A model generated the notes under the pieces. That model was given only the letters and a program-made list of their open reading frames with translations, had not been told where the DNA came from and did not search any database. Positions 25,068 through 32,603 of a stretch of DNA of 34,984 bases are shown here, in pieces (position 1 is the stretch's first letter; the number at the start of each line of letters is the position of its first letter). This DNA comes from JBCCFX01 sp039029515 (GTDB taxonomy: Bacteria; Planctomycetota; Phycisphaerae; Phycisphaerales; SM1A02). The stretch lies in the NCBI GenBank assembly GCA_039029515.1, contig JBCCFX010000008.1, positions 1 to 34,984 of the forward strand, in the 5' to 3' direction. Both the position numbers and the translations under genes were made by a program.

Positions 25068-26861
25068 ATGTCCAAGACACATCATCAACGTGGTCTGACC
25101 CTCCTCTGCGCAGGCTTCGCCGTGCTTGTCGGGAGTGTGGTCGGGTGCCGTTCGCCGTTTGCTCAGGAGCGAGCGGATGAGATCCTCCGTCAGAGCGTTC
25201 GTCGATCGATCGATCGCGAACTCGAACAACTGACGGCTGAGGGCGCGACCCGCGAGACGTTCGCCGAACCGTCCGAGGTCGAACGCGAGCTTGCCGAACG
25301 CCGGCAGGAACTCGATGAGATCAGCCCCGCGATGCCGGGTGATCCTCGAGCACCGCTTCAGCGCGATCTCGAAGGCCAACCACAGGACGAGATGGTCCTG
25401 AATCTGGAATCCGCGATCACCGCCGCGGTCAGCCACAACCTGGGCATTCAGCAGTCGCGGCTCCTGCCGGCGATTCGCGAAGCCGACGTCGTGGCCGCCG
25501 AGGCTGTCTTTGACGTGCTGCTGTACGCGAATGCGAGCCTCTCACGGATCGATGAACCGACTGCGGTTCCGACCCTGATGGGCATTCCGCTCGGACAGGC
25601 GGTGCAGCGCTCGCAGACCGATGTCTGGGAAACCGGCGTTCGCAAGCTGCTCACGACCGGCGGCGAGGTCACGCTGTCGACGGATTTCACCCGTTTCGAT
25701 GCACGTGGGCTGACGACGTTCGCGCCGGATCCGGCCTATACCTCCGCGTTCCGATTGCGGTACACGCAACCGTTGCTGCGCGGAGCCGGCGCTGATGTAA
25801 ACACCGCGACGATTCGTCTGTCGCGCAACGAAGAGCGTCGCTCGATTCAGGATGTTCGCGTTGAGCTGTTGAACCTCATCGCCGACACGGAAACTGCATA
25901 CTGGCAACTCGTCTTCTCCTGGCAGAACCTGGCGATTCAGGTCTGGCTCGTTGAAGTCGGTGAGGAAGTCGCACGACAACTCGAACTGCGACAGGAGTAC
26001 GACACACTGCCGGCGGAGTTCGCGGATGCGATCGCCACCGTCGAACAGCGCAAGGCCGATGTCATTCGCGCTCGTCGTGCCATTCGCAGCTCATCGGACA
26101 CCCTGAAAGTGTTGCTGAACGATCCTGCGCTGCCGATCGGAGGCGAGACCGTCCTTGTGCCCGCCGATGCGCTGATCGAGGCGCCGATCACATTCAGTCT
26201 GCGCGAGTCGCTGATTACCGCGATGCAGAATCGCCCGGAAGTCCAGCAGGCAATTCTCAACATCGATGATGCGACGATCCGCCAGGCACTCGCGGATAAC
26301 AGTCGTTTGCCCGTGTTGAACGCGAGCGCTGAATTGGGCTATATCGGCCTCGCGGACTCGCCTGGCGGCGCCTACGAGAATGCGCTCGATGACAGCTTCA
26401 TTGACTGGATCATCGGCCTTGCGTTCGAGATGCCGATCGGCAACCGAGAAGCAGAAGCGCGGTATCGACAAGCTCGTCTGCAGCGCACGTCGTCAGTCAT
26501 CGCTTACCGGCAGACGATTCAGCAGATCATCCTCGATGTGAAGTCCGCCTTGCGTGATGTCGTCACGAACTACGAGTTGATTCAGGCAACACGATCGTTC
26601 CGAATCGCACAGGCAGAGAACCTTCGTCAGCTCGAGATCGAACAGTCAACGATCGGTGATCTCCGTCCCGAATCGCTCAACCTCAAGTTCCAGCGTCAGG
26701 AGACGCTCGCATTCGCGCGACAGGAAGAGCTGCAGGCACTGGTAAACTTTGATAGTGCGATTGCCAATCTGTATCGCGCAACGGGCATTGGACTCGAGAT
26801 GAACAACATCAACGTCGAGATCATCTCCGCCCCGGCGGATGCGAATGCCAACGATCGTTGA
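25068..26861 (+). CDS. TolC-like outer-membrane efflux lipoprotein
   Basis: 597 residues from ATG 25068. The frame is open back to 24885, but only this start gives a lipoprotein signal (LTLLCAGFAVLVGSVVGC). There is no ribosome-binding site; TACCCT ends 8 nt upstream, suggesting a leaderless transcript. The chain has the two-fold helical repeat of the OEP/TolC family: an N-terminal ESAITAAVSHNLGIQQSRL, a strand ending LRYTQPLLRGAG, long helices (ETAYWQLVFSWQNLAIQVW), and a second half with LRESLITAMQNRPEVQQAIL and AFEMPIGNREAEARYRQARL. TolC proteins form trimeric tunnels for export. No inner-membrane pump or adaptor gene is adjacent. The end overlaps the next gene. Confidence 0.85.
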   Translation: MSKTHHQRGLTLLCAGFAVLVGSVVGCRSPFAQERADEILRQSVRRSIDRELEQLTAEGATRETFAEPSEVERELAERRQELDEISPAMPGDPRAPLQRDLEGQPQDEMVLNLESAITAAVSHNLGIQQSRLLPAIREADVVAAEAVFDVLLYANASLSRIDEPTAVPTLMGIPLGQAVQRSQTDVWETGVRKLLTTGGEVTLSTDFTRFDARGLTTFAPDPAYTSAFRLRYTQPLLRGAGADVNTATIRLSRNEERRSIQDVRVELLNLIADTETAYWQLVFSWQNLAIQVWLVEVGEEVARQLELRQEYDTLPAEFADAIATVEQRKADVIRARRAIRSSSDTLKVLLNDPALPIGGETVLVPADALIEAPITFSLRESLITAMQNRPEVQQAILNIDDATIRQALADNSRLPVLNASAELGYIGLADSPGGAYENALDDSFIDWIIGLAFEMPIGNREAEARYRQARLQRTSSVIAYRQTIQQIILDVKSALRDVVTNYELIQATRSFRIAQAENLRQLEIEQSTIGDLRPESLNLKFQRQETLAFARQEELQALVNFDSAIANLYRATGIGLEMNNINVEIISAPADANANDR

Positions 26862-27810
26862 ACCGTCTGTTGCTGCGATCGGTGAAGCTGCACGTCGATT
26901 GCTGCTTGGCCATGTCGTTGCGCTGCCGACCGAAACCGTGTACGGCCTTGCCGGGCGCACCTCGGATCTCACGGCATTGCAGCGTATCTATGCGCTGAAG
27001 GGACGGCCGGAAGACAACCCGCTCATCGCACACGTGCTGGATGCGAATCAGGCGCAGCGACTCACGCCGAGGTGGTCCGCCGCGGCACAGCAACTCGCCG
27101 ACGCCTTCTGGCCCGGTCCGTTGACGCTCATTCTGCCTCGCCATCCGGATGTGCCCGCGATCGCCACCGGCGGACGATCCACCATCGCGATTCGAGCCCC
27201 GCACCATGATGTCTTTCGTGCCGTGCTCGCGCGCACTGGCAGCGTGTTGTCGGCGCCCTCGGCGAATCGTTCCGGCCATATCTCGCCGACGCTCGCCCAA
27301 CACGTCGCGAACGACTTCGCCGACGATGAATCACTGTTGATTCTCGATGGTGGCGCCACGGTCATCGGGATCGAGTCCACCGTGCTTGATCTCACCACGA
27401 CCGTCCCGTTGGTGCGCCGACCCGGTGCAATCACGATCGATGCGATTCGTGATGTCATTGGTGATGTCGATCACGTAGATGATGGTGCGCAGTCTGACAG
27501 TCCCGGCACATCATCACGGCACTATGCGCCGCGTACGCCCGCGACGCTCGTCGCCACCGCTGACCTGCGCCACGCGATTGAAGCGGTGGTCGGCCGAGCC
27601 GTTGTTGTGAGATGGACGGACGCGAACGTGCCGGCGCCGCATGAGTCTGTGCGCATGCCGGATGATCCCGTTGCGTACGCCGCCGCGCTGTACCGCGTCT
27701 TGCGTGATGCGGATGCCTGTGCTGCCGATGCGATGCTGATTGAGCGTCCGCCCGAAACGCCGGCGTGGCGTGCGATCTACGATCGACTTCGTCGTGCAAC
27801 GATAGGCTGA
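26839..27810 (+). CDS. tsaC: L-threonylcarbamoyladenylate synthase (Sua5/TsaC family)
   Basis: 323 residues, long (Sua5-like) form. The YrdC domain shows GHVVALPTETVYGLAGR, the KGRPEDNPLIAHV motif, the FWPGPLTLIL motif and LSAPSANRSGHISPT. The linker motif SPGTSSRHYAP, typical of Sua5, is followed by a C-terminal Rossmann-like domain. The enzyme makes threonylcarbamoyl-AMP from threonine, bicarbonate and ATP for the t6A37 modification of ANN-decoding tRNAs. It starts inside the TolC-like gene (23-nt overlap, or 17 nt if the ATG at 26845 is used), so the two are probably co-transcribed. It converges with the ChaN-like gene 3 bases later. Confidence 0.92.
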   Translation: MRMPTIVEPSVAAIGEAARRLLLGHVVALPTETVYGLAGRTSDLTALQRIYALKGRPEDNPLIAHVLDANQAQRLTPRWSAAAQQLADAFWPGPLTLILPRHPDVPAIATGGRSTIAIRAPHHDVFRAVLARTGSVLSAPSANRSGHISPTLAQHVANDFADDESLLILDGGATVIGIESTVLDLTTTVPLVRRPGAITIDAIRDVIGDVDHVDDGAQSDSPGTSSRHYAPRTPATLVATADLRHAIEAVVGRAVVVRWTDANVPAPHESVRMPDDPVAYAAALYRVLRDADACAADAMLIERPPETPAWRAIYDRLRRATIG

Positions 27811-27813
27811 CGT

Positions 27814-28725
27814 TTACCGGCCGGTATAGATCACGATGTCGGCGCGATCAACGTCTTCCTCGCGCAGCGCTTCGCTCACGACGGGTTGCAGGCTCACGGT
27901 GGCCATGGAGTCGTTCGGGCGCTTCTCACGCAGGTAGTGCACGGTGCCGCCTTCGAAGTCGGAGTGGAACTGTCCGATGAGCAGGATCACCGGACCGCCG
28001 CCTTCACGGCGCGCTGCGGCAACCGAGTCTGACATCGTGGCATCCCAGACGAGCTGGCTGCGGAAGAGTGCGTTCAGGTCTTCTTCGCTCATGCCATCGT
28101 GAAGACCATCGTCGGCAAAGCCGGTCATGATCTCGCGGAAGTTGTCCGCGTACGGACCGTCAATGATTGTCTCGGGAATGACGAAGTACGCGCGCTCATC
28201 GGCCGGCAGCGCTTCAAGCGACGCAAAACCCTCACGGTTCGCGATGCGGACGTATCGGCGCGGCGCGTTCGCGGCAATGATGCGGGCGTCGTGGGCGCGG
28301 GCCGCATCAAGTGCCGGCTGATACCACGCTTTCCATGATCCTGTGCCGGCCCACGCAGCGGAACCAGTTTCCTCGGCCATCGATCGGGCGCTCATTGCGC
28401 CGTCGAACCACGCATCGACCATCGGCTGTTCATCACGCTCGAGCATCTCCAGCGCCAGCGCGCCGTTCGACGTGCCGTCGAGTATCAAATGCGTGAGCTT
28501 CGCCTGCACGGCGTGGCCGTCGGCGTCGTCATGCGTTTCACCGAGGATGATGATGTCCCGCGCGCGAAGTCGAGCAACGACGTCGTCGTACGACAGGCGC
28601 TCGCCGGTGGCACCATCGAATGCGTGCTGTTCAATGAGGCCGTCGGCGGAGCCGGGTTTGACGGCATTCGAACAGCCGGTGAGCGTGCCAAGGAGGCACA
28701 CGAGAATGCAGGTCAATCGCTTCAT
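27814..28725 (-). CDS. ChaN-like haem-binding lipoprotein
   Basis: 303 residues. Lipoprotein signal MKRLTCILVCLLGTLTGC. The ChaN/PF04187 core is recognisable from DIIILGETHDDADGHAVQ, GALALEMLERDEQ, the long helix region with RSQLVWDATMSDSVAAARRE, and PVILLIGQFHSDFEGG near the end. Campylobacter ChaN binds two stacked haems and is implicated in iron uptake; other members have been suggested to be hydrolases. The weak ribosome-binding site AGGA lies about 13 nt from the ATG. It follows the TlpA-like gene by 41 bases and is probably in the same transcript. Confidence 0.82.
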   Translation of the reverse strand: MKRLTCILVCLLGTLTGCSNAVKPGSADGLIEQHAFDGATGERLSYDDVVARLRARDIIILGETHDDADGHAVQAKLTHLILDGTSNGALALEMLERDEQPMVDAWFDGAMSARSMAEETGSAAWAGTGSWKAWYQPALDAARAHDARIIAANAPRRYVRIANREGFASLEALPADERAYFVIPETIIDGPYADNFREIMTGFADDGLHDGMSEEDLNALFRSQLVWDATMSDSVAAARREGGGPVILLIGQFHSDFEGGTVHYLREKRPNDSMATVSLQPVVSEALREEDVDRADIVIYTGR

Positions 28726-28766
28726 GGGTTCATGTCGTCCTGGATCGCATGCCGTGATGGCGGTCG

Positions 28767-29912
28767 TTATTTTCGCCCGAGTTTTCTCGCCCAGCGATTG
28801 CCGGGCGACTGCCCACCGCTTTTGTTTGCCGCGACGATCTGGCCGAGTATCTGCTCGTTCAGGCCGCTAGGTGATCCCTGATACCGCACGATACCGTCAC
28901 TACTGACGACCATCACATGCGGAATCGCCCGGACGCCGACAGCGCCGGCCATGGTGCGGCCGGGATCGATGGCGATGGAATATGCAAACGTGTTCTCGTT
29001 CAGATTGTGACGTTGACAACCGTTCTGGAAATCTCCGAGGCTTTCGCTGCTGAGTCCGACGATCGCGACGTCTTCCGGGAATGCCCGCGCAAGCTCGTTC
29101 ATGTGCGGAATCGCCACGCGACACGGTCCGCACCATGTCGCCCAGAAGTCGATGATGACGACCTTGCCCGACATGTTCGGCCGGTTGGTAATCCAGCGCT
29201 GGACCGAGAACTTTGGTGATGGTTGTCCGCGCAGATCATTCGCGGTGCGCACCGGATTCTCGAATGTGGGAAACCCAACCGTCTCGACGACTTCCGGTTC
29301 CGGCCGTGGCGTCGGTTCGGTCTCAGGGTCGAACGGTTCATCGAGCAAGACCTGAATGGCATCATCGAGTGATGCGGTTCGGATGCCGGCGAAACGCACA
29401 TTGCCTTGACGATCCACGATCAGATTGCCCGGCGTTTCATACACACCCATCGCATCGCTGTACGCGCCGTTGCGATCGAGGTATTGCGTGGTCTTGTTCT
29501 TGCGCCGTTCGAGAAAGCGCTCAGCCTTGTCCATGCCGTCAGGCGTGTGAATGCCGATCAGCACGATGTCTTCGCGTTCCATCGCGTTGATGGTCTTCTC
29601 GGCTTTCACGATTGCCGCGCGGCCGGCGGAGGTTCGATTCGTCCAGGCCTGGAGGACGATGACCTTGCCGCGCAGATCCATCAGCGATTCGGCGTCATCG
29701 GGCAACGCCGGGCCGGAGCGGTCCATGTCCAGGTCGTGGATCGCCGGGGCGGCAAAGCCCACGGCCTGATTCAGGCAGGCTCGATCCATATCGTCCATGC
29801 GCTGAAGCCAGCGGCGCTGGTCGACATCACCCGCGGCTCCACTGAGCACGAGGACCGTGATCGCGAGACAGAACGATGCAACGCATCGGCCAACATATTT
29901 CGAGAACTTCAT
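28767..29912 (-). CDS. Two-domain TlpA/thioredoxin-like protein with one degenerate domain
   Basis: 381 residues from ATG 29912 (AGGG 8-9 nt upstream; a TTG directly before it is also in frame). A signal peptide (ASFCLAITVLVLSGAAG) exports it. Residues ~50-195 are a TlpA-like fold whose active-site loop reads VLQAWTNRTSAGRAAI, so both cysteines are lost. Residues ~225-370 are a second TlpA-like domain with an intact FWATWCGPCRVAIPHMNELA (260-264 WCGPC) and a cis-Pro-type AIPHVMVVSSDG. The second domain is expected to do thiol-disulfide exchange in the periplasm, as in cytochrome c maturation; the first may serve for binding only. It probably forms a transcript with the ChaN-like gene. Confidence 0.82.
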   Translation of the reverse strand: MKFSKYVGRCVASFCLAITVLVLSGAAGDVDQRRWLQRMDDMDRACLNQAVGFAAPAIHDLDMDRSGPALPDDAESLMDLRGKVIVLQAWTNRTSAGRAAIVKAEKTINAMEREDIVLIGIHTPDGMDKAERFLERRKNKTTQYLDRNGAYSDAMGVYETPGNLIVDRQGNVRFAGIRTASLDDAIQVLLDEPFDPETEPTPRPEPEVVETVGFPTFENPVRTANDLRGQPSPKFSVQRWITNRPNMSGKVVIIDFWATWCGPCRVAIPHMNELARAFPEDVAIVGLSSESLGDFQNGCQRHNLNENTFAYSIAIDPGRTMAGAVGVRAIPHVMVVSSDGIVRYQGSPSGLNEQILGQIVAANKSGGQSPGNRWARKLGRK

Positions 29913-29961
29913 CAATCGACCCTTTCACTCCCGTGGAATCTCCGTAGAGTAGCCCACCAGT

Positions 29962-30024
29962 ATGAAGCCCTACAAGCACCAACTCGACAATGTCGACCGC
30001 AACGGACCGACGGTGCGCCGGTAG
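29962..30024 (+). CDS. Possible 20-residue microprotein or leader peptide
   Basis: ATG at 29962 to TAG at 30022-30024 encodes MKPYKHQLDNVDRNGPTVRR, a basic, hydrophilic peptide with no hydrophobic segment. There is no strong ribosome-binding site; TAGAGT 11 nt upstream is a possible -10 and would give a very short leader. Two stem-loops follow, the second like a terminator, so the ORF may be a small gene with its own end, or a leader peptide in front of the MATE gene. Short ORFs occur by chance, and only conservation would make it convincing. Confidence 0.35.
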   Translation: MKPYKHQLDNVDRNGPTVRR

Positions 30025-30028
30025 AGGC

Positions 30029-30054
30029 TCTTGTTTCCAGCCTGATGAACAAGA
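30029..30054 (+). promoter_or_regulatory. Stem-loop between the microORF and the terminator-like hairpin
   Basis: TCTTGTT (30029-30035) pairs with AACAAGA (30048-30054), a perfect 7-bp stem with a 12-base loop. Just upstream GGCT can pair with AGCC inside the loop, giving an alternative fold, as seen in attenuators. Confidence 0.35.
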
Positions 30055-30059
30055 CCCAA

Positions 30060-30086
30060 CGCCCCGCCGTCACCTTCGGCGGGGCG
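30060..30086 (+). terminator. Strong GC hairpin, terminator or attenuator
   Basis: CGCCCCGCCG-TCACCTT-CGGCGGGGCG is a perfect 10-bp stem with a 7-base loop. It is followed by AATTCGTTTTG, a modest T-run. It lies 34 bases before the MATE start codon, so it would either end transcription from upstream or attenuate MATE expression. Confidence 0.6.
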
Positions 30087-30120
30087 AATTCGTTTTGTGC
30101 GCAGGAATCGGAGAATCGTC

Positions 30121-31656
30121 ATGAGTTTGGGGGACAACAACGCCGCCGCGTCGTCATCGACGCATGCCTCGCCACTGGGCGAGGTGTGGTCAATTGCGTG
30201 GCCCACCGTGCTGACCATGACCAGCTACACGGTCATGCAATTTGTCGATGCGCTGATGGTCGGCCAGGTCAGCCCGCTCGCGGTTGCCGCCCAGGGCAAC
30301 GGCGGGATCTGGGCGTTTACGCCGATCGCCATCGCGATGGGGTTTCTCACCGTCGTCAATACCTTCGTGAGCCAGAACCTCGGCGCGGGTCGTCCTGAGG
30401 TCGGTGCGAAGTACGCTTGGAATGCGGTCTGGGGCAGCATCGTGGTCTGGCTCGTCGTGTTCCTGCCGATTGCCGCGGTGTTGCCGTGGTTCATGCCTTT
30501 GACGCATGATCGCGCCACGATCGTGGATTTTGATGCGCTCGTGCAGATGGAGACCGGCTACGCACAGATTCTGCTCGTCGGTGGCGTATTCACGTTGCTC
30601 GCGCGCGGCCTGCATCACTACTTCTTCGGCCTGCATCGTCCGAAGGTCGTGACCGTCGCGGCCATTCTCGGCAACCTGGTGAACATCGGCGTGAACTACG
30701 TGCTGATCTTCGGCGCGTTCGGTTTGCCCGCGCTCGGCGTCTACGGCGCGGCCATCGGCACGGTCGTCGGGACGATCGTCGAAGCGCTCATTCCCGGCCT
30801 TGTGTTCTTCTTCCCTCTGCACCGGGAATTCAACACCAGGCATTACTGGCGTCCGTCCTGGCAACCCGTGCGCGATCTGCTGCGCATCGGCTGGCCAGCC
30901 GCGGTGCAGTACGGCAATGAGATCGTCTGTTGGGCGATCTTCATGACCGTGCTCGTCGGTCGGTTCGGCGAAGCGCACATGACCGCGGGCTGGGCGACGT
31001 TGCGCTTCATGCATCTCAGCTTCATGCCGGCGGTTGGGTTCTCAGTGGCCGCGACATCCCTTGTTGGAAAGTACATCGGGGCCGGCGAGCCTGATACCGC
31101 GGTGTCGCGCACGCGGCTCGCCTTGCGCATGGCGGTCGCGTACATGACCGTGTGCGCGGTCATCATGTTTGTGTTCCGCGCACCGCTGATCGGCCTGTTC
31201 GTCGGCGGGAAGGACGTGACGCCCGAAGAGGCGGCGGTCATCATCGAAATTGGTGCCAAGCTCATGATCTGTGCCGCGATCTTTCAGACCGTCGATGCGT
31301 TCGGCATCATCTACACCGGGGCGCTGCGCGGGGCTGGCGATACCGTCTTCCCCGGCGTCGTCACGATGATCTATAGCTGGCTGTTCATTGTTGCCGGCGG
31401 ATGGATGCTCGTCGCCTGGCGCCCCGACTGGGAATCCGTTGGTCCGTGGATCGGCGCTGCGGTGTACATCATCATGTTTGGCGTGACGATGGCACTTCGT
31501 TTCGAGTCCGGTCGATGGCGGAGCATCAAGCTCATCGATGACGCCGCCCACGACGCTGCGCGCATCGCACCGATTTCACCCGGACCACCCGCCGAAACGA
31601 GCGGCAGTTCCGTACGTGACATCGCGGAGGAAGTTGCGGAGTCCATCGCCGACTGA
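30121..31656 (+). CDS. MATE family efflux transporter
   Basis: 511 residues from ATG 30121 (GGAG 8 nt upstream; an in-frame GTG at 30097 is less likely). Twelve hydrophobic segments fit a MATE fold, beginning with EVWSIAWPTVLTMTSYTVMQ and FVDALMVGQVSPLAVAA, the conserved start of the N-lobe. The second lobe repeats the pattern (LLRIGWPAAVQYGNEIVCWA; FMPAVGFSVAATSLVGKYIG), and GALRGAGDTVFP is the usual motif of helix 10. These proteins exchange Na+ or H+ for drugs or metabolites across the inner membrane. The C-terminal ~45 residues are a hydrophilic tail. Substrate unknown. Confidence 0.92.
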   Translation: MSLGDNNAAASSSTHASPLGEVWSIAWPTVLTMTSYTVMQFVDALMVGQVSPLAVAAQGNGGIWAFTPIAIAMGFLTVVNTFVSQNLGAGRPEVGAKYAWNAVWGSIVVWLVVFLPIAAVLPWFMPLTHDRATIVDFDALVQMETGYAQILLVGGVFTLLARGLHHYFFGLHRPKVVTVAAILGNLVNIGVNYVLIFGAFGLPALGVYGAAIGTVVGTIVEALIPGLVFFFPLHREFNTRHYWRPSWQPVRDLLRIGWPAAVQYGNEIVCWAIFMTVLVGRFGEAHMTAGWATLRFMHLSFMPAVGFSVAATSLVGKYIGAGEPDTAVSRTRLALRMAVAYMTVCAVIMFVFRAPLIGLFVGGKDVTPEEAAVIIEIGAKLMICAAIFQTVDAFGIIYTGALRGAGDTVFPGVVTMIYSWLFIVAGGWMLVAWRPDWESVGPWIGAAVYIIMFGVTMALRFESGRWRSIKLIDDAAHDAARIAPISPGPPAETSGSSVRDIAEEVAESIAD

Positions 31657-31676
31657 TGTCGACATCCGGGGTTTGA

Positions 31677-32303
31677 TCACTCGAACCGTGCTGCGACCGC
31701 ATCGCTGATGCGCGTCAGGTCGTCGAAGACCTGCCACGCCGTGCGGACGATCGCGTCGGCTTCAGTATCCGTCAGCGACAAACCGTCGAGGCACGTCTTG
31801 AATGCGGCCCATCGTGCTGGCTGCTCGTCGCCGTACGGCGTGAAGTATGCGAGTGCGGGATGTCCCGCGAGATGAGGGGCGTGCGCCAGGCCGCGGATGA
31901 TGAAGCGGTTGCCGTTCATGCTGCCTTCGAGGACGTAGTGAGCGCCGAGGATGGCCGCGGGCGTGGTGTCGCAGATCCGTTCGAGGCATCGCAGCGCGTC
32001 GGTGGTTGCGACAACATTCGCCGGCGGTTGCGGGAACGCCTCAGACAGCCGGGTGCTGTGCCTCATGTCATCGCCGAGGAGTGGGGCGATCTCGGGGCGG
32101 GTGGCGATGAGGCGATCGAGATGCGTCTCGATGGCGTCATGCATGCGCCCGACCTGCTGCAGGTAGGCACTGAACGTGGGTTCCGCGATCACACCCTTGG
32201 CGAGCTGCTGCTGCAGTGGTCGCTGCTCGATGGTTCGGTGTGCCTCGGCGGAAGATTCCTTGAGGCGGGCAGAAAGCGGTGCTGTCGCGATGGCCGTCGT
32301 CAT
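31677..32303 (-). CDS. Haem oxygenase (biliverdin-producing type)
   Basis: 208 residues from ATG 32303, which overlaps the TGA of the upstream small gene as ATGA. The fold is recognised from LSARLKESSAEAHRTIEQRP, carrying the proximal haem-ligand His, LQQVGRMHDAIETHL, and the distal-helix AILGAHYVLEGSMNGNRFII with the flexible glycines. The enzyme opens haem to biliverdin, CO and free iron with electrons from a reductase, here most likely to obtain iron. There is no ribosome-binding site, so translation probably depends on coupling to the small gene. A Fur box and promoter lie upstream of the pair. Confidence 0.88.
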   Translation of the reverse strand: MTTAIATAPLSARLKESSAEAHRTIEQRPLQQQLAKGVIAEPTFSAYLQQVGRMHDAIETHLDRLIATRPEIAPLLGDDMRHSTRLSEAFPQPPANVVATTDALRCLERICDTTPAAILGAHYVLEGSMNGNRFIIRGLAHAPHLAGHPALAYFTPYGDEQPARWAAFKTCLDGLSLTDTEADAIVRTAWQVFDDLTRISDAVAARFE

Positions 32304-32461
32304 GATGCGTTCGCCAGTCCGAGGCCGGCGGCGGCAAAGATGCCGAGCCAAACGAGGCCTTTGATGAAGAAGAAGAGGAACGCGCCGGTCCCGAGGTGGA
32401 TCGACCAATGCCGACGGGTTACCGCTGCGTCCAATTGAGACTGATTCTCATTCGCTCTCAT
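32300..32461 (-). CDS. Small membrane protein (53 residues) coupled to haem oxygenase
   Basis: ATG at 32461; TTGACG-17-TATCTT ends 7 nt before it, so the predicted transcript starts at the ATG itself. An in-frame start at 32512 would lie upstream of that promoter. The peptide has a hydrophilic N-terminus (MRANENQSQLDAAVTRRHWS) and a single hydrophobic helix, FLFFFIKGLVWLGIFAAAGL. I do not know the family. The stop overlaps the haem oxygenase start by 4 bases. It could anchor the oxygenase at the membrane or take part in haem handling; this is inference from the coupling. The Fur box lies within its first codons. Confidence 0.6.
   Translation of the reverse strand: MRANENQSQLDAAVTRRHWSIHLGTGAFLFFFIKGLVWLGIFAAAGLGLANAS
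32436..32450 (-). promoter_or_regulatory. Fur box
   Basis: TGAGAAT-C-AGTCTCA on the minus strand fits the 7-1-7 Fur model (TGATAAT-n-ATTATCA) at 11 of 14 half-site positions; the 19 bases around it (32434-32452) differ from the familiar AATGAGAATCATTCTCATT form at two positions. It lies about 11-26 bases after the predicted start site, where bound Fur would block early transcription. Iron control fits haem oxygenase. Confidence 0.65.
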
Positions 32462-32468
32462 GGGCGAG

Positions 32469-32497
32469 AAGATATCGATGAGTATCCAGCGCGTCAA
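32469..32497 (-). promoter_or_regulatory. Promoter for the small membrane protein-haem oxygenase unit
   Basis: TTGACG (32497-32492), a 17-bp spacer and TATCTT (32474-32469) on the minus strand, close to sigma70 consensus. The first base after the usual 7-nt gap is the A of the ATG at 32461, so the mRNA should be leaderless. Confidence 0.65.
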
Positions 32498-32531
32498 CCG
32501 TCCTCCCGGCACTGGCCCTGATCGGCCGAAT

Positions 32532-32560
32532 TTGTCGTCCGGGCCTTGAATGCGTACCCT
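32532..32560 (+). promoter_or_regulatory. Possible promoter for the TPR/alpha-CTD gene
   Basis: TTGTCG, a 17-bp spacer and TACCCT on the plus strand. The -10 keeps only the most conserved positions. A leader of about 36 nt, with the ribosome-binding site, precedes the GTG at 32604. Confidence 0.4.
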
Positions 32561-32603
32561 ACGGGGTTCGTCGAGTTCCCCGCCTTATCTGGAGATCAAA
32601 CGC

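Noticed and set aside
30190..31014. 274-codon minus-strand ORF
   Set aside because: Antisense to the MATE gene; the product is a His/Asp/Arg-rich shadow without hydrophobic or domain pattern.
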